A DNA stretch of 64,000 bases from Pseudomonas sp. PH1b (lineage in GTDB: Bacteria; Pseudomonadota; Gammaproteobacteria; Pseudomonadales; Pseudomonadaceae), in the NCBI RefSeq assembly GCF_000633395.1, contig NZ_AYMU01000001.1, positions 310,001 through 374,000 of the forward strand, in the 5' to 3' direction. The notes under the pieces are model-generated. The model saw only the letters and a list, made by a program, of their open reading frames with translations, searched no databases and was not told the DNA's origin. This document shows positions 37,731-47,289 of this stretch, piece by piece. The position numbers and the translations under genes are program-made. Position 1 is the first letter of the stretch; each line of letters starts with the position of its first letter.

Positions 37731-38437
37731 TTTATAGTCTCTTGTTTGTGAATGGTGGCGTGAAATGAAAAAAATAAATTCAGGTCAATTGACGACACGG
37801 AAAATGGCCACCAAGATTCCTTAGCGTCGGGGAAGTAGTGCCTCAGAATTGCAATAAGATTATGACATGAGTTTACATGCTCTCTTGCCATAATGTAGTC
37901 GTATGCGATGCCTTGAGACATTGCATTCCTTCGTGGTCCTAGGTGCCTACCAAGTCGCCAAGCAAGACCAGGATCTGTTGGAATCAAAATTGATAGCACA
38001 CCTCCGTCTTTCACTACTCTGGTCCACTCCTTCAATACGAGGTGTGGTTGGTAGATATGTTCTAGGACATGAGTCGCTATCAGCCTATCAAAACTGTTAT
38101 CTTCATATTTTAATTCGCTACCTTCTTGGCATTCGAATTTCAATTTATTGCTGTGTTTTTTTAAAAGTTTGTTCTTTGCGACATCAAGCGTTTTTTGGTC
38201 TAGGTCAGATAGCGTGTATTCTTCAAATTTGTGACGAACGAAATTAACATGTTCGCCTGTACCGGCGCCAATCTCCAGAACTCGTTTAAATTGCGATTGG
38301 TCGCCGTATGCTTTTTCGACAAGTTTATGACTTGCACGCATAACCAACGACTGGAGCGGGCTCGAATAGTTTGAGTCATCATAAAGCTCTGAGAATTTTT
38401 TCTTGTATTCAATCCAGGCTTTATCTTCATTTTGCAT
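37727..38437 (-). CDS. Class I SAM-dependent methyltransferase
   Basis: 236 residues from ATG 38437, which has GGAG 7 bases upstream; another ATG at 38449 is possible. Motif I is VLEIGAGTGEHVNFV, motif II LSDLDQKTLDVAKNK, and post-motifs LIATHVLEHIYQPHLVLKEW and VVKDGGVLSILIPTDPGLAW are typical. A glycan or lipid-linked substrate is inferred from the operon. Overlaps the GT2 gene by 11 bp and the carrier gene by 4 bp, so all three are probably translated together. Confidence 0.8.
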   Translation of the reverse strand: MQNEDKAWIEYKKKFSELYDDSNYSSPLQSLVMRASHKLVEKAYGDQSQFKRVLEIGAGTGEHVNFVRHKFEEYTLSDLDQKTLDVAKNKLLKKHSNKLKFECQEGSELKYEDNSFDRLIATHVLEHIYQPHLVLKEWTRVVKDGGVLSILIPTDPGLAWRLGRHLGPRRNAMSQGIAYDYIMAREHVNSCHNLIAILRHYFPDAKESWWPFSVSSIDLNLFFSFHATIHKQETIK

Positions 38438-39431
38438 TTTGTACTCCATTGTTTTTTCTAACGCTGGAACTGGTTTTGAACTTTTGTAGTGGGTTGTTTG
38501 GGACGGAGTTTATATCGTAACCCAGAAAGGCTAGTGTAAGTTGCAGTCCGATAATTACGGGTAAAGCGGAAAGCATTACGGTCCCAGCTGATGAGGGTAA
38601 ACCTGTACTTGCGGAATTTGCCCACTGATAAGTTCCGAAAATTAGTCCAAATAATAAAAATCCCAAACCCAGCGGAAGTTCAATTGAGGCAAGAGACATA
38701 TCTCTCAAGTAATAATTATAAAATATCCGTTTGGCAAAATTTCTAGCATGCTTAATAGAGAATTCTCCAATAATTTTAGATATTTTTAGATTGCTGATTT
38801 CGTCGCCGTATTTAGCACTCATGGGTATGTCCACGACTACAGCACGCAGTGTATTTAATCGGAATAACATATCAGTTTCAAAGAAGTAACGACGACTTAT
38901 TTTGTTAAATGGCAAGCTTTTCGCAACATTAGTGTGGATGGCAGTAAACCCATTGGTCGGATCGAATAAGTTCCAGTATCCAGATGACAGCTTCGTCATA
39001 AACGATAGAGCGGCATTACCGAATAAGCGTAAATTTGGCATAGCACGAATTTCTTCAAGGTCAAAGAATCGATTTCCTTTAGTGTAGTCGGCTCTGCCAT
39101 CAATGATGGGGGAAATTAGACTCGGGATTAGTCTTGGATCCATCTGCCCGTCACCATCCACTTTGATGATGATATCCACGTCCTCATCTATGGCTGCTTG
39201 GTACCCGGTCATTACTGCGCCACCAACGCCTTGATTTTCAATATGACGAATTACCAGAAGACGCCCATCATTGCAGTTATTCTCTAGAAAATCACCTGTC
39301 CCGTCCGGACAACAATCATCGACTACATAGATTCTGGTAACTTCTTGGCCAATCGCCTCAATTACGCTTAAGATGTTTTTTTTTACCTTGTAGCTTGGTA
39401 TAACAACTGCGATTTTAGGGCTTGGTAGCAT
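38427..39431 (-). CDS. GT2 glycosyltransferase, DPM1/GtrB-like, with C-terminal membrane helices
   Basis: 334 residues. GT-A fold: VVIPSYKVKKNI, VDDCCPDGTGD (residues 38-47), the metal-binding DxD in KVDGDGQMDP (D92, D94), then FDPTNGFTAIH. Two C-terminal helices (LGLGFLLFGLIFGTYQW, VMLSALPVIIGLQLTLAFL) anchor it in the inner membrane. Relatives load a sugar from a nucleotide donor onto undecaprenyl or dolichyl phosphate. It is the first gene of the five-gene leftward island operon and should supply the lipid-linked sugar used by the downstream carrier and GT-C-like protein. Confidence 0.88.
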   Translation of the reverse strand: MLPSPKIAVVIPSYKVKKNILSVIEAIGQEVTRIYVVDDCCPDGTGDFLENNCNDGRLLVIRHIENQGVGGAVMTGYQAAIDEDVDIIIKVDGDGQMDPRLIPSLISPIIDGRADYTKGNRFFDLEEIRAMPNLRLFGNAALSFMTKLSSGYWNLFDPTNGFTAIHTNVAKSLPFNKISRRYFFETDMLFRLNTLRAVVVDIPMSAKYGDEISNLKISKIIGEFSIKHARNFAKRIFYNYYLRDMSLASIELPLGLGFLLFGLIFGTYQWANSASTGLPSSAGTVMLSALPVIIGLQLTLAFLGYDINSVPNNPLQKFKTSSSVRKNNGVQNAK

Positions 39432-39904
39432 TCGAATTTACCGTGGTCAATATTTGTTTTAGAGTACATTCCGAGGCGGATTGTATTGTGGTGGTTCAGT
39501 AATTCGTGGCGGTCTATAATTATAGTTGATACTCGGGCAGCAAGGGCTCTTCCTAGAGTTTTGGTAGAATTCGCTCTGCTGTTGGATACAGTGGGCCGCC
39601 TCAGTAAAATAGTACTGATGTTGATAGGCTAAAGCCTTAAAGAGGTAATCAATTACGTAAGAAATAATAAGGTCTCCACCCCTCTCAGGCTGGCTCTGCC
39701 TAGCTGGACATTAATGCCGGATCAAGCCCTTTGTCGATCACAAAAAATAGTTGTTCAGCTACGCGCAAGGGGCTACGGCTAGCGCGCAGAACCAACGCCC
39801 GGGAGCACTATACGCGGTTACGCTAGGTACCTGAATATCGACCGCAAGCTACTTCGGTAGAATACTTCGGAACTTTGCTGTCGGGGAACCGCTCGCTTTA
39901 GTGT
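39432..39904. other. Non-coding upstream region of the island operon
   Basis: About 470 bp without a credible gene. The left half is AT-rich and must hold the promoter of the leftward operon; I could not fix one promoter with confidence and saw no JUMPstart-like sequence. The right half approaches the IS3 remnant and is of mixed composition. Confidence 0.45.
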
Positions 39905-40515
39905 TTTTGTCTACAGCCCCCGGGTGAAAGTGTAGTGGTCAACTAATCCCGGATACTGCGTTAAGTTTTCCTCGGCCACGGCGGGTGCCAGCCCGCTGTT
40001 GAAGTGATATGGCCGTTGCCAGTTGCACCTCTGCATCAAAAAACGACCGATATCCTCTATGCCAGCGATGCGCTCATGTTGCCCACGCTCAGTATCCACT
40101 ACGTTTTCAGACTGCGAAACAACCGGTCCATCGATGCGTTGTCTTAGCAGTTTCCACGCCGGCTCATGCTTTATGTGAGGCGATAACGCTACAGTCGTTG
40201 GCGAAAGCTTCGGCTACTGTATTGGCTTCCTTGGTCTCTGTGAAACAGTACATTCTGGGGCGACTATGCTGTTCATATGCCATGTCCAAAGGCTTGATTA
40301 CCAGGTAGGTATCGGGCCTCGATGAAAGCGCCCAGCCCACTACGCGGTGGGTGAAAAGGTCGATCACGACCGTCACGTAGTGCCAGCGACCTTCTGTCCG
40401 GACATAAGTGATATCACGGCACCAGACCTCATTCGGCGCAGACACGGTGAACTCCCGATCCAGCGCGTTCGGAATATCCGGCCGCTCCGCCGTCGCTTTT
40501 TTTAGGCATGTGAGT
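39905..40515 (-). pseudogene. Degenerate IS3-family transposase (OrfB) remnant
   Basis: Integrase-core homology begins near 40500 (ERPDIPNALDREF, then PNEVWCRDITYVRTEGRWHY and VVIDLFTHRVVGWALS). It breaks after a short unrelated segment, resumes in another frame as NASMDRLFRSLKT, hits a stop codon where the family has Glu, and ends in further frames with CNWQRPYHFNSGLAPAVAEE. The N-terminal orfA and the middle DDE segment are missing. At least one deletion, one frameshift and one stop codon show it is dead. I could not find intact terminal repeats. Confidence 0.85.
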
Positions 40516-40524
40516 CGGATCGAT

Positions 40525-40734
40525 TCACAGTCCCAATTCGTTTGTGAGCGCTTTGGCGCGGTACTTGATGGCCTTGCCCATGCTGGTTTCTATTGCGTCG
40601 GCTAGATGATCGGCCAGCCCTTGCGACATCATTCCGCTCTTACGCAGACTCATGACCATCCACCGTACCGCTTCCGCTGCTGCTTCGGGGGCGAACTTGG
40701 CTTGAGCCAAAATCATATCAACTCGATCATCCAC
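40525..40734 (-). CDS. Small hypothetical protein of the island
   Basis: 69 residues from a GTG at 40734 (MDDRVDMILAQAKFAPEAAA), helical and Ala/Met-rich, no known domain recognised. Just upstream the other frame reads ATG ACT GAC GCC CCA; inserting one base would join it in frame as MTDAPNVDDRVD. The gene may therefore have lost its original start by a 1-bp deletion. It sits between two pseudogenes. Real coding status is uncertain. Confidence 0.4.
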   Translation of the reverse strand: MDDRVDMILAQAKFAPEAAAEAVRWMVMSLRKSGMMSQGLADHLADAIETSMGKAIKYRAKALTNELGL

Positions 40735-40816
40735 ATTGGGGCGTCAGTCATGCGCCATCCCTCCCGAAAATGCCATGCACTACGTTCTCCGATGGCGCGG
40801 TGGTGGCGTAGTCAGC

Positions 40817-41311
40817 CTATGCTTGCATCAGGTCCCGGCGTTTTTCCAGCAAGTTGCTACGACTGTAGGCAGCCTTTGTCTGGTCGCGTTCATCGTGTGC
40901 TAGCACAAACTTACATACTTCACGCGGGTAGTCGGTGCATTCAATCGCCCTGGTACGAAAGGTAGCGCGAAAACCATGGGTGGTTATGTCGGGTAGTCCC
41001 ATTGAGCAAAGCAGATTGAAGGTTGCACCGATGTGCATGACGCCAGACTTGCTGCCGGAGCCAGGAAATAGATATGGGCTGCCAGCAATGCGCGGAATGC
41101 TTTGTAGTAATGCGACTGCCTGCCTTGCTGTTTTGAGTTTTACCGCTGGATACGGTCCCAAGCCCATATCTCGGCGCTTGCCGTTGAGTTGGTAGCGCAA
41201 CAGCCAAGACTTGTTTCCTCCTGCCTTAATTACCAGATAAAGCCCGTCATCGTCCGAGTATCTACCCGGCTCGGTTAGGTGCTCGACTTGCTTCGGATTT
41301 AGCTCCCTCAT
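40817..41311 (-). pseudogene. P4-type tyrosine integrase with internal in-frame deletion
   Basis: 164 residues, against about 400 for intact relatives. The N-terminal arm-binding domain (PGRYSDDDGLYLVIK, KSWLLRYQLNGKRRDMGLG, to about residue 64) joins directly to the C-terminal catalytic end: THGFRATFR (H112, R115), LAHDERD (H139) and the nucleophile Tyr in AAYSR (Y149). The core-binding domain and the part with the first catalytic Arg and the Lys are absent, so recombinase activity should be lost. It begins about 140 bp from the right direct repeat and reads away from it. Confidence 0.88.
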
Positions 41312-41353
41312 TGCAACAGCCCCACACTCAGCTCCACATTTCTACACGGATTT

Positions 41354-41446
41354 TGGCGTATAGCTACATACCGCTACGCACATTACGCCATCTTACATCG
41401 CTGTATTTACTGGGGTTAGCGCACAGTTACGCATTTCGGCGTACAG
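41354..41446. promoter_or_regulatory. Possible integrase arm-type sites
   Basis: TGGCGTA at 41354-41360, its inverse TACGCCA at 41384-41390, and CGGCGTACAG near 41437-41446 lie between the integrase start and the right repeat, where arm-type sites would be expected. Confidence 0.35.
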
Positions 41447-41450
41447 ATAA

Positions 41451-41476
41451 AAACCCGCCTGGTGCGGGTTTTTTGT
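41451..41476 (+). repeat. Right 26-bp direct repeat (putative attR)
   Basis: Identical to 34131-34156, including the terminator-type hairpin and T-run. On the plus strand no gene ends here, which supports the view that it was duplicated by integration. Confidence 0.85.
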
Positions 41477-41500
41477 TGCCCATGGAAAAGGGTGGGTTGC

Positions 41501-41818
41501 TCAGGCCAGTGAGGCGAGGCGCTCCACGGTATCGGGAAAGCGCTCCACCAGGCGGATCAGGGTGGTGGCCTGGGCGTTGGGCGTGGCCCGGCCCTGTTCC
41601 CAGTTTTCCAGGGTGCGGGTGTTGGTTCGCAGGTACATGGCGAACACCGACCGCGAGAGGTTGAGTTGCTGGCGGATGTTCATCACCTCGGCGGCGGTGA
41701 TGGGCGGCAGCTTGTCGAGCTTCACTTTATGGCTGCGCAGGGTGATCTTGCCCTGGCGTTCCTGGGTGAGGGCGTCGACGCCTTCTACCAGTTCGGAAAA
41801 GATGTCACGTTTGGTCAT
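41501..41818 (-). CDS. higA: HigA2-type antitoxin
   Basis: 105 residues from ATG 41818 (MTKRDIFSELVEGVDAL). The N-terminal segment GKITLRSHKV precedes a C-terminal Cro/C1-type helix-turn-helix (ITAAEVMNIRQQLNLSRSVF, then RTNTRTLENWEQGRATPNAQ), the arrangement of Vibrio HigA2. It should neutralise the toxin and repress the operon. Its start lies inside the toxin gene (14-bp overlap), so expression is coupled. Toxin-first order is typical for hig systems. Confidence 0.9.
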   Translation of the reverse strand: MTKRDIFSELVEGVDALTQERQGKITLRSHKVKLDKLPPITAAEVMNIRQQLNLSRSVFAMYLRTNTRTLENWEQGRATPNAQATTLIRLVERFPDTVERLASLA

Positions 41819-42155
41819 GTCTTCTGGCCTCGATTTCACGTTCCAGCAGTTGTTTGAGCTGTTGTCGCTGCGGTGCTAGCAGGTCGTCCAGCTGGTCCTT
41901 GTCGAACAAGGTAAAGAGCCAGAACTGCGCTCCTCCGGACCACCAGTAATAAATCACCCTCAGCCCGCCACGCTTGCCCTTGTTGCGTCGCTCATCGACG
42001 AAACACATCTTGCGCAAGCCACCGGTGCCTTGAATGAGGACACCTGCATGGGGGTGTTGCAGCAACTCGATCTGCAGTTCGCAGAACAGCTCGTCATCAA
42101 GGAAGTCCTTTCGGTATCGCTGAAATGCCGGCAGTTCAATAAACAGAGCATGCAT
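41805..42155 (-). CDS. higB: HigB2/RelE-type toxin
   Basis: 116 residues, RelE superfamily. YRKDFLDDELFCELQIELL, then GVLIQGTGGLRKMCFVD, NKGKRGGLRVIYYWW and FWLFTLFDKDQ follow the Vibrio HigB2 pattern, including the basic GKRGG segment involved in mRNA cleavage at the ribosome. Expected activity is ribosome-dependent mRNase. It lies about 330 bp outside the island's right repeat, so it may be older than the island or part of a neighbouring acquisition. Confidence 0.9.
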   Translation of the reverse strand: MHALFIELPAFQRYRKDFLDDELFCELQIELLQHPHAGVLIQGTGGLRKMCFVDERRNKGKRGGLRVIYYWWSGGAQFWLFTLFDKDQLDDLLAPQRQQLKQLLEREIEARRHDQT

Positions 42156-42159
42156 ATCC

Positions 42160-42174
42160 TACGCTTCCTGCGTA
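42160..42174. promoter_or_regulatory. Inverted repeat at the higB start, possible HigA operator
   Basis: TACGC-TTCCT-GCGTA, perfect 5-bp arms, beginning 4 bp upstream of the higB start codon and overlapping its likely ribosome site. Confidence 0.45.
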
Positions 42175-42343
42175 TACATTGGAGGGCGCCGCAGCTGTGG
42201 TCAAGTCCCGTTGAGCGCTGCGTTTGATCTGGCAACAGTTTATGCCGCCAGCCTCGGGCTGAATGTCGGACCAGGCCGCAGCGACAGGAAGGGCAATTCC
42301 GAGTTGTAGCGGGAAGAGGGGAGGGCGGGGCCCTGAAATGCAA

Positions 42344-42365
42344 AACGGCACCCGAAGGTGCCGTT
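42344..42365 (-). terminator. Terminator of the nuo operon
   Basis: Perfect 9-bp stem AACGGCACC (42344-42352) and GGTGCCGTT (42357-42365) with a stable TTCG-type loop on the minus strand, followed by TTTTGCATTT, 27 bp past nuoN. Confidence 0.88.
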
Positions 42366-42392
42366 GTGTTTGTTGCGTTGAAGCCTAAGCCA

Positions 42393-43856
42393 TCAACCGG
42401 CCAGGCCCGAGTGCTGGACCAGGGTCAGCAGCGGCTGCGGGTAGACGCCGAGGAAGAACGCCAGGACCGCAATGGCCAGCAGCATCACGCCACCGGCTTT
42501 CTGTTCCCAGTGCAATTGGGCATCGACGCGACGCAGGTTCGGCTCGATCAGGTACAGGGTCACCATCACCCGCAGGTAGTAGAACACGCCGATGGCACTA
42601 CCCATGACCAGCGAGCCCACCAACCACCATTGGTGCGCTTCGACACCAGTGGCGATGATGTAGAACTTGCCGATGAAGCCTGCGGTCAGCGGGATACCGG
42701 CCAGGGACAGCATCATCACGGTGAGCACGGCGGTCAGGTACGGACGGCGCCAGAACAGGCCGCGGTACTCGTACAGGGCGTCGGCGTCACGGCCTTTGTA
42801 AGGCGAGGACATCAGGGTGATCACGCCGAAGGCGCCCAGGCTGGTGATCACGTAGGTGACCAGATACACACCGATGGCTTCCATGGCCAGGCCCTTGCTC
42901 GCCACCAGGGCGATCAGCAGGTAACCGAAGTGGGCGATGGACGAGTAACCCAGCAGACGCTTGAGGTTGCTCTGGGTCAGCGCCAACAGGTTGCCCACCA
43001 GGATCGAGGCGATGGCAATGACCGTCAGCACGTTGCTCAGGACACCGCTGCTGGCCACTGGCGACAGCTGGAACAGACGCACCAGCACCGCGAACACCGC
43101 TACCTTGCTGGCGGTGGCCAGGAAGGCGGCTACAGGAGCAGGAGCGCCCTCGTAGACGTCCGGGGTCCAGAGGTGGAAGGGCACCAGCGACAGCTTGAAC
43201 GCCAGGCCGATCAGCATCATGCCCAGGCCCAATTGCGCCAGGGGGCTTGGCAGGCCGGTGGCGGCCAGGGCGTGGCCGATGCCGCTGAAGCTCAGGCTGC
43301 CGGCCTCGGCGTAGAGCAGGGCCATGCCGAACAACAGGAAGCCCGAACCGGCGGCCGACAGCACCATGTACTTGATGCCGGCTTCCAGGGAGCGCTTGTT
43401 GAAGAAGGCATAGGCCACCAGGCCATAGACCGGTACCGAGAGCAGTTCCAGGCCGATGAACAGGCCGGCCAGGTTCTGCGCGCTGACCAGTACCAGGCCA
43501 CCGGCGGCGGCCAGCAGGATCAGCAGGTACAGCTCTTCCCGGTTGCCCGGATAACCGCTGCTGCCGTCGCCCAGGTAGGCGTGGGCCAGGGTAACGCAGG
43601 CCAGGGTGGCCACCAGGATCAGGGCCATGTAGAGGCAGGCGAACTGGTCGATCTGCAGCAGGGGAGTCACCGCCAGGGGGGCGACTTTCAGGACTGGGAA
43701 GATCGACAGCAATGCCAGGTTCAGACCCGCCACCGAAAGCAGGAAGGTCTGGGCGTGGTTGCGACGCCAGGCGATCGCCAACATCACCACCACAAGGGTG
43801 GCGCTGGTGATCAACAGCGGCGCCAGGGCGATAAAGTGTTGAATGGTAAAGTCCAT
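42393..43856 (-). CDS. nuoN: NADH-quinone oxidoreductase subunit N
   Basis: 487 residues from ATG 43856 ([14 protein letters not shown]), about 14 membrane helices, Mrp-antiporter-like proton-pumping subunit of complex I. Family segments [17 protein letters not shown] and [12 protein letters not shown] are present. Last gene of the operon, 7 bp after nuoM. The open frame extends 63 bases further, inside nuoM, but family proteins start at MDF. Confidence 0.95.
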   Translation of the reverse strand: MDFTIQHFIALAPLLITSATLVVVMLAIAWRRNHAQTFLLSVAGLNLALLSIFPVLKVAPLAVTPLLQIDQFACLYMALILVATLACVTLAHAYLGDGSSGYPGNREELYLLILLAAAGGLVLVSAQNLAGLFIGLELLSVPVYGLVAYAFFNKRSLEAGIKYMVLSAAGSGFLLFGMALLYAEAGSLSFSGIGHALAATGLPSPLAQLGLGMMLIGLAFKLSLVPFHLWTPDVYEGAPAPVAAFLATASKVAVFAVLVRLFQLSPVASSGVLSNVLTVIAIASILVGNLLALTQSNLKRLLGYSSIAHFGYLLIALVASKGLAMEAIGVYLVTYVITSLGAFGVITLMSSPYKGRDADALYEYRGLFWRRPYLTAVLTVMMLSLAGIPLTAGFIGKFYIIATGVEAHQWWLVGSLVMGSAIGVFYYLRVMVTLYLIEPNLRRVDAQLHWEQKAGGVMLLAIAVLAFFLGVYPQPLLTLVQHSGLAG

Positions 43857-43863
43857 AGCGCTC

Positions 43864-45396
43864 TTACCGGGCCGAAGCGAGTTGAGTGAAGGCGGTGCCG
43901 AGCCATTGCTGCACGCCATGCATGGTGGCGGCAGAGGTATCGAGGAACGGTTGCGGGTACACGCCGATGTAGATCAGCAGTACCGCCAGTCCCAGCACCA
44001 TGATCAGTTCGCGAGCATCCATGCCGTGCAGCACCGCGTCCGACTTGGACGGGCCGAAGTAGGCACGGTGGATCATGATCAGCGAGTAGACCGAACCGAA
44101 CACCAGACCAGAGGTGGCGATCGCAGTGATCCATGGCGCGCTGGCGAAGGTGCCGATCAGGATCAGGAACTCGCCGACGAAGTTGCCGGTGCCCGGCAGG
44201 CCTAGAGACGCGGCCGCGAAGAACAGGCTGATGGCCGGCAGGTAGGCGATCTTCGACCACAGGCCGCCCATTTCCCGCATGTCACGGGTATGGGTGCGCT
44301 CGTACAGCTGGCCGCTGAGGATAAACAGCGCGGCTGCCGAAACACCGTGCGCCAGCATCTGGATCACGGCGCCCTGCAGGGCCAGTTGGCTGCCGGAGTA
44401 GATGCCGATCAGCACGAAGCCCATGTGGGACACGCTGGAGAAGGCGATCAGGCGCTTGATGTCGGTCTGAGCGAACGCCAGGAAGGCACCGTAGAAGATC
44501 CCGATCAGGCCCAGGGTCATGGCGATCGGTGCGAACTCTGCCGAGGCATTGGGGAACAGCGGCAGGGCGAAACGCAGCAGGCCGTAGGCCGCAGTCTTCA
44601 GCAGGATGCCCGCCAGGTCCACGGAACCGGCAGTCGGTGCCTGGGCGTGAGCGTCAGGCAGCCAGGAGTGGAACGGCACCACGGGCAGCTTCACGGCGAA
44701 GGCGATGAAGAAGCCGAGCATCAGGATGTACTCGGTTGTGGTGGACATCTTGGTCTTCAGCAACTGGGCGTAATCGAAGGTGATGACCCCAGTGTTGTTG
44801 AAGTTCACCAGCACCAGGCCAAGGATCGCCACCAGCATGATCAGGCCGGAAGCCTGAGTGAAGATGAAGAACTTGGTTGCCGCGTAGATCCGGGTTTTCT
44901 TGCCGTCTGCCGAACTGTGACCCCAGAGCGCGATGAGGAAGTACATCGGCACCAGCATCATTTCCCAGAAGAAGAAGAACATGAACAGGTCGAGGGCGAG
45001 GAACACGCCGACCACGCCGCCCAGGATCCACATCAGGTTCAGGTGGAAGAAGCCCACGTGGCGCTGGATCTCTTTCCAGGAGCAGAGTACCGAGAGGATA
45101 CCCAGCAGGCCGGTCAGCAGGATCATCAACAGCGACAGGCCGTCGAGGGCCAGGTGCACGTTGATGCCGAAGCGCTCGATCCAGACATGCTTGAACTCGA
45201 TGGCCCAAGTTGGATCGGCGCCGGGCGCCGGAGCAAATGAATAGTTACCGTGGGCCCACAGCCAGAGGCCGAGAGCGAGTTCCAGGGTCATGGTCAACAG
45301 CGCAATCCAGCGTGGCAGGGTGGCGCCGAAGCGCTCACCCAGCCAGCACAGCAGGCCGCCGATGAAGGGGATCAGGATTAGCCAAGGCAGAATCAT
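43864..45396 (-). CDS. nuoM: NADH-quinone oxidoreductase subunit M
   Basis: 510 residues, 14-helix antiporter-like subunit. [19 protein letters not shown] supplies the conserved helix-5 Glu, [20 protein letters not shown] and [18 protein letters not shown] the later proton-channel helices. It pumps protons in the membrane arm. Spaced 39 bp from nuoL. Confidence 0.96.
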   Translation of the reverse strand: MILPWLILIPFIGGLLCWLGERFGATLPRWIALLTMTLELALGLWLWAHGNYSFAPAPGADPTWAIEFKHVWIERFGINVHLALDGLSLLMILLTGLLGILSVLCSWKEIQRHVGFFHLNLMWILGGVVGVFLALDLFMFFFFWEMMLVPMYFLIALWGHSSADGKKTRIYAATKFFIFTQASGLIMLVAILGLVLVNFNNTGVITFDYAQLLKTKMSTTTEYILMLGFFIAFAVKLPVVPFHSWLPDAHAQAPTAGSVDLAGILLKTAAYGLLRFALPLFPNASAEFAPIAMTLGLIGIFYGAFLAFAQTDIKRLIAFSSVSHMGFVLIGIYSGSQLALQGAVIQMLAHGVSAAALFILSGQLYERTHTRDMREMGGLWSKIAYLPAISLFFAAASLGLPGTGNFVGEFLILIGTFASAPWITAIATSGLVFGSVYSLIMIHRAYFGPSKSDAVLHGMDARELIMVLGLAVLLIYIGVYPQPFLDTSAATMHGVQQWLGTAFTQLASAR

Positions 45397-45435
45397 GACG
45401 GGCTCAATTCCTTTCGCAAGTTCGCAAGGTTCATA

Positions 45436-47289
45436 TCAGACCGCTACCAGCACAATGGCGCCGATGACCAGCACGGCACCGGCTGCCATCGAGGCGGCGT
45501 ACCAACGCAGTTGACCGGTCTCGGTACGGCTCAGGGAGTTGTGGCCCCCCTTGGCCATACGCGGGATCAAACCGATGGTCTGATCGAGCGGGTCCTTGCG
45601 CAGTACATGGCTGATGGCCAGGTATGGCTTGACGAACAGTTTGTCGTAGATCCAGTCGAAGCCCCAGGCGGCGAACCACCAGGCCGAGAGCAGACGCCCG
45701 ATGCCGCTGTTGGCGATGGCGGTCACAACGCGACGCTTGCCAAGGAACAACAGGGCGGCCAGCAGGATACCGGCCAGGGCGATGGCACCCGAGGCGATTT
45801 CCAGGCTGTGCTTGGCTTCGCCACCGGCATGCCCAATGCTTTGCGGCAGTACGCCGTGCAGCGGAGGGGTGATCATGGCGCCGATGGCGGTGGAGAGGAT
45901 GATCAGCACCGACAGGGGCAGCCAGTGGGAAATCCCGTGACCGGCGTGGGCTTCAGTCTTGGCTTCACCGTGGAAGGTGATGAAGATCAGGCGGAAGGTG
46001 TACAGCGAGGTCATGAACGCACCCACCAGGCCGGCGTACAGCAGGCCATGGTTGCCGCTGGCGAAGGCTTCCCAGAGGATTTCGTCCTTGGAGTAGAAGC
46101 CCGCGGTCACCAGCGGCAGGGCCGCCAGGGCCGCACCACCGACGATGAAGCTGGCGTAGGCCAGTGGCAGCTTCTTCCACAGGCCGCCCATCTTGAAGAT
46201 GTTCTGCTCGTGGTGGCAGGCAACGATCACCGCACCGGACGCAAGGAACAGCAGGGCCTTGAAGAAGGCGTGGGTCATCAGGTGGAAGATCGCGCCATCC
46301 CAGGCGCCAACGCCCAAGGCCAGGAACATGTAGCCGATCTGGCTCATGGTGGAGTAGGCGAGGATGCGCTTGATGTCGGTCTGCACCAGCGCAGCAAAGC
46401 CGGCCAGTACCAGGGTCACGCCGCCGACCAGGCCCACCAGGTGGAGGATTTCCGGCGCCAGGGTGAACAGGCCGTGGGTACGGGCGATCAGGTAGACACC
46501 GGCGGTGACCATGGTGGCGGCGTGGATCAATGCCGATACCGGGGTTGGACCGGCCATGGCGTCCGCCAGCCAGGTCTGCAGGGGCAGTTGCGCGGATTTA
46601 CCGACAGCGCCGCCCAGCAGCATCAGGGTCGCCAGGGTGATCCAGAAGTCGCCGGCCTGGAATTTCTGCGGTGCCAGCACCAGCAGTTCCTGGATGTTCA
46701 GCGTGCCCAGTTGTTGGAACAGGATGAACAGGCCGATGGCCATGAACACGTCGCCGATACGGGTGACGATAAAGGCCTTGAGCGCCGCGTTACCGTTGTT
46801 GCGGTTGCTGTAGTAGAAACCGATCAACAGGTAGGAGCACAGGCCCACGCCTTCCCAGCCGAAGTACAGGAACAACAGGTTGTCGCCCAGGACCAGGAAC
46901 AGCATGCTGGCGATAAACAGGTTGGTGTAGGAGAAGAACCGCGAATAGCCGGCTTCACCGCGCATGTACCAGGACGCGAACAGGTGGATCAGGAAGCCGA
47001 CACCGACCACGACGCCCAGCATGGTGATCGACAGGCCGTCGATGTACAGGGCGAAGTTGGGAGTGAAGCCTTCTACCGCCATCCACTGCCACAGCACCAG
47101 GGTGTAGTGGCCGCCTTCAGGCGGTGCGACGTTGAATTGCCAGATCACGTAGGCCGCCACGATGGCCGACAGGCCAATGGAGCCGACGCCGATCAGGGCC
47201 GAGAGGTTTTCCGAGAGACGTCCACGGGAGAACGACAGCAGCAGGAAACCGATCAGGGGAAACACGAAGGTCAGAAAGATAAGGTTCAT
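45436..47289 (-). CDS. nuoL: NADH-quinone oxidoreductase subunit L
   Basis: 617 residues, the largest antiporter-like subunit, with a C-terminal extension that forms the long lateral helix linking the proton channels. [39 protein letters not shown] and [19 protein letters not shown] are the diagnostic segments. The start overlaps the nuoK stop by 4 bp (ATGA). Confidence 0.96.
   Translation of the reverse strand: MNLIFLTFVFPLIGFLLLSFSRGRLSENLSALIGVGSIGLSAIVAAYVIWQFNVAPPEGGHYTLVLWQWMAVEGFTPNFALYIDGLSITMLGVVVGVGFLIHLFASWYMRGEAGYSRFFSYTNLFIASMLFLVLGDNLLFLYFGWEGVGLCSYLLIGFYYSNRNNGNAALKAFIVTRIGDVFMAIGLFILFQQLGTLNIQELLVLAPQKFQAGDFWITLATLMLLGGAVGKSAQLPLQTWLADAMAGPTPVSALIHAATMVTAGVYLIARTHGLFTLAPEILHLVGLVGGVTLVLAGFAALVQTDIKRILAYSTMSQIGYMFLALGVGAWDGAIFHLMTHAFFKALLFLASGAVIVACHHEQNIFKMGGLWKKLPLAYASFIVGGAALAALPLVTAGFYSKDEILWEAFASGNHGLLYAGLVGAFMTSLYTFRLIFITFHGEAKTEAHAGHGISHWLPLSVLIILSTAIGAMITPPLHGVLPQSIGHAGGEAKHSLEIASGAIALAGILLAALLFLGKRRVVTAIANSGIGRLLSAWWFAAWGFDWIYDKLFVKPYLAISHVLRKDPLDQTIGLIPRMAKGGHNSLSRTETGQLRWYAASMAAGAVLVIGAIVLVAV

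Larger units (their letters stand above)
34131..41476. mobile_element. Low-GC genomic island inserted at the cysS terminator
   Basis: About 7.3 kb bounded by perfect 26-bp direct repeats. The interior is clearly AT-richer than both flanks, especially 34160-39700. An integrase remnant lies about 140 bp inside the right repeat and reads leftward, away from it, as in P4-type islands. An IS3-family remnant and a five-gene polysaccharide-modification operon fill the rest. No tRNA gene adjoins the repeats, so the attachment site appears to be the terminator itself. Because the integrase has lost part of its catalytic core, the island should no longer move by itself. Confidence 0.8.

Noticed and set aside
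34131..41476. A tRNA gene as the island attachment site
   Set aside because: I looked at both ends for a tRNA 3' end with a TTC-containing arm and found only the terminator-type hairpin.
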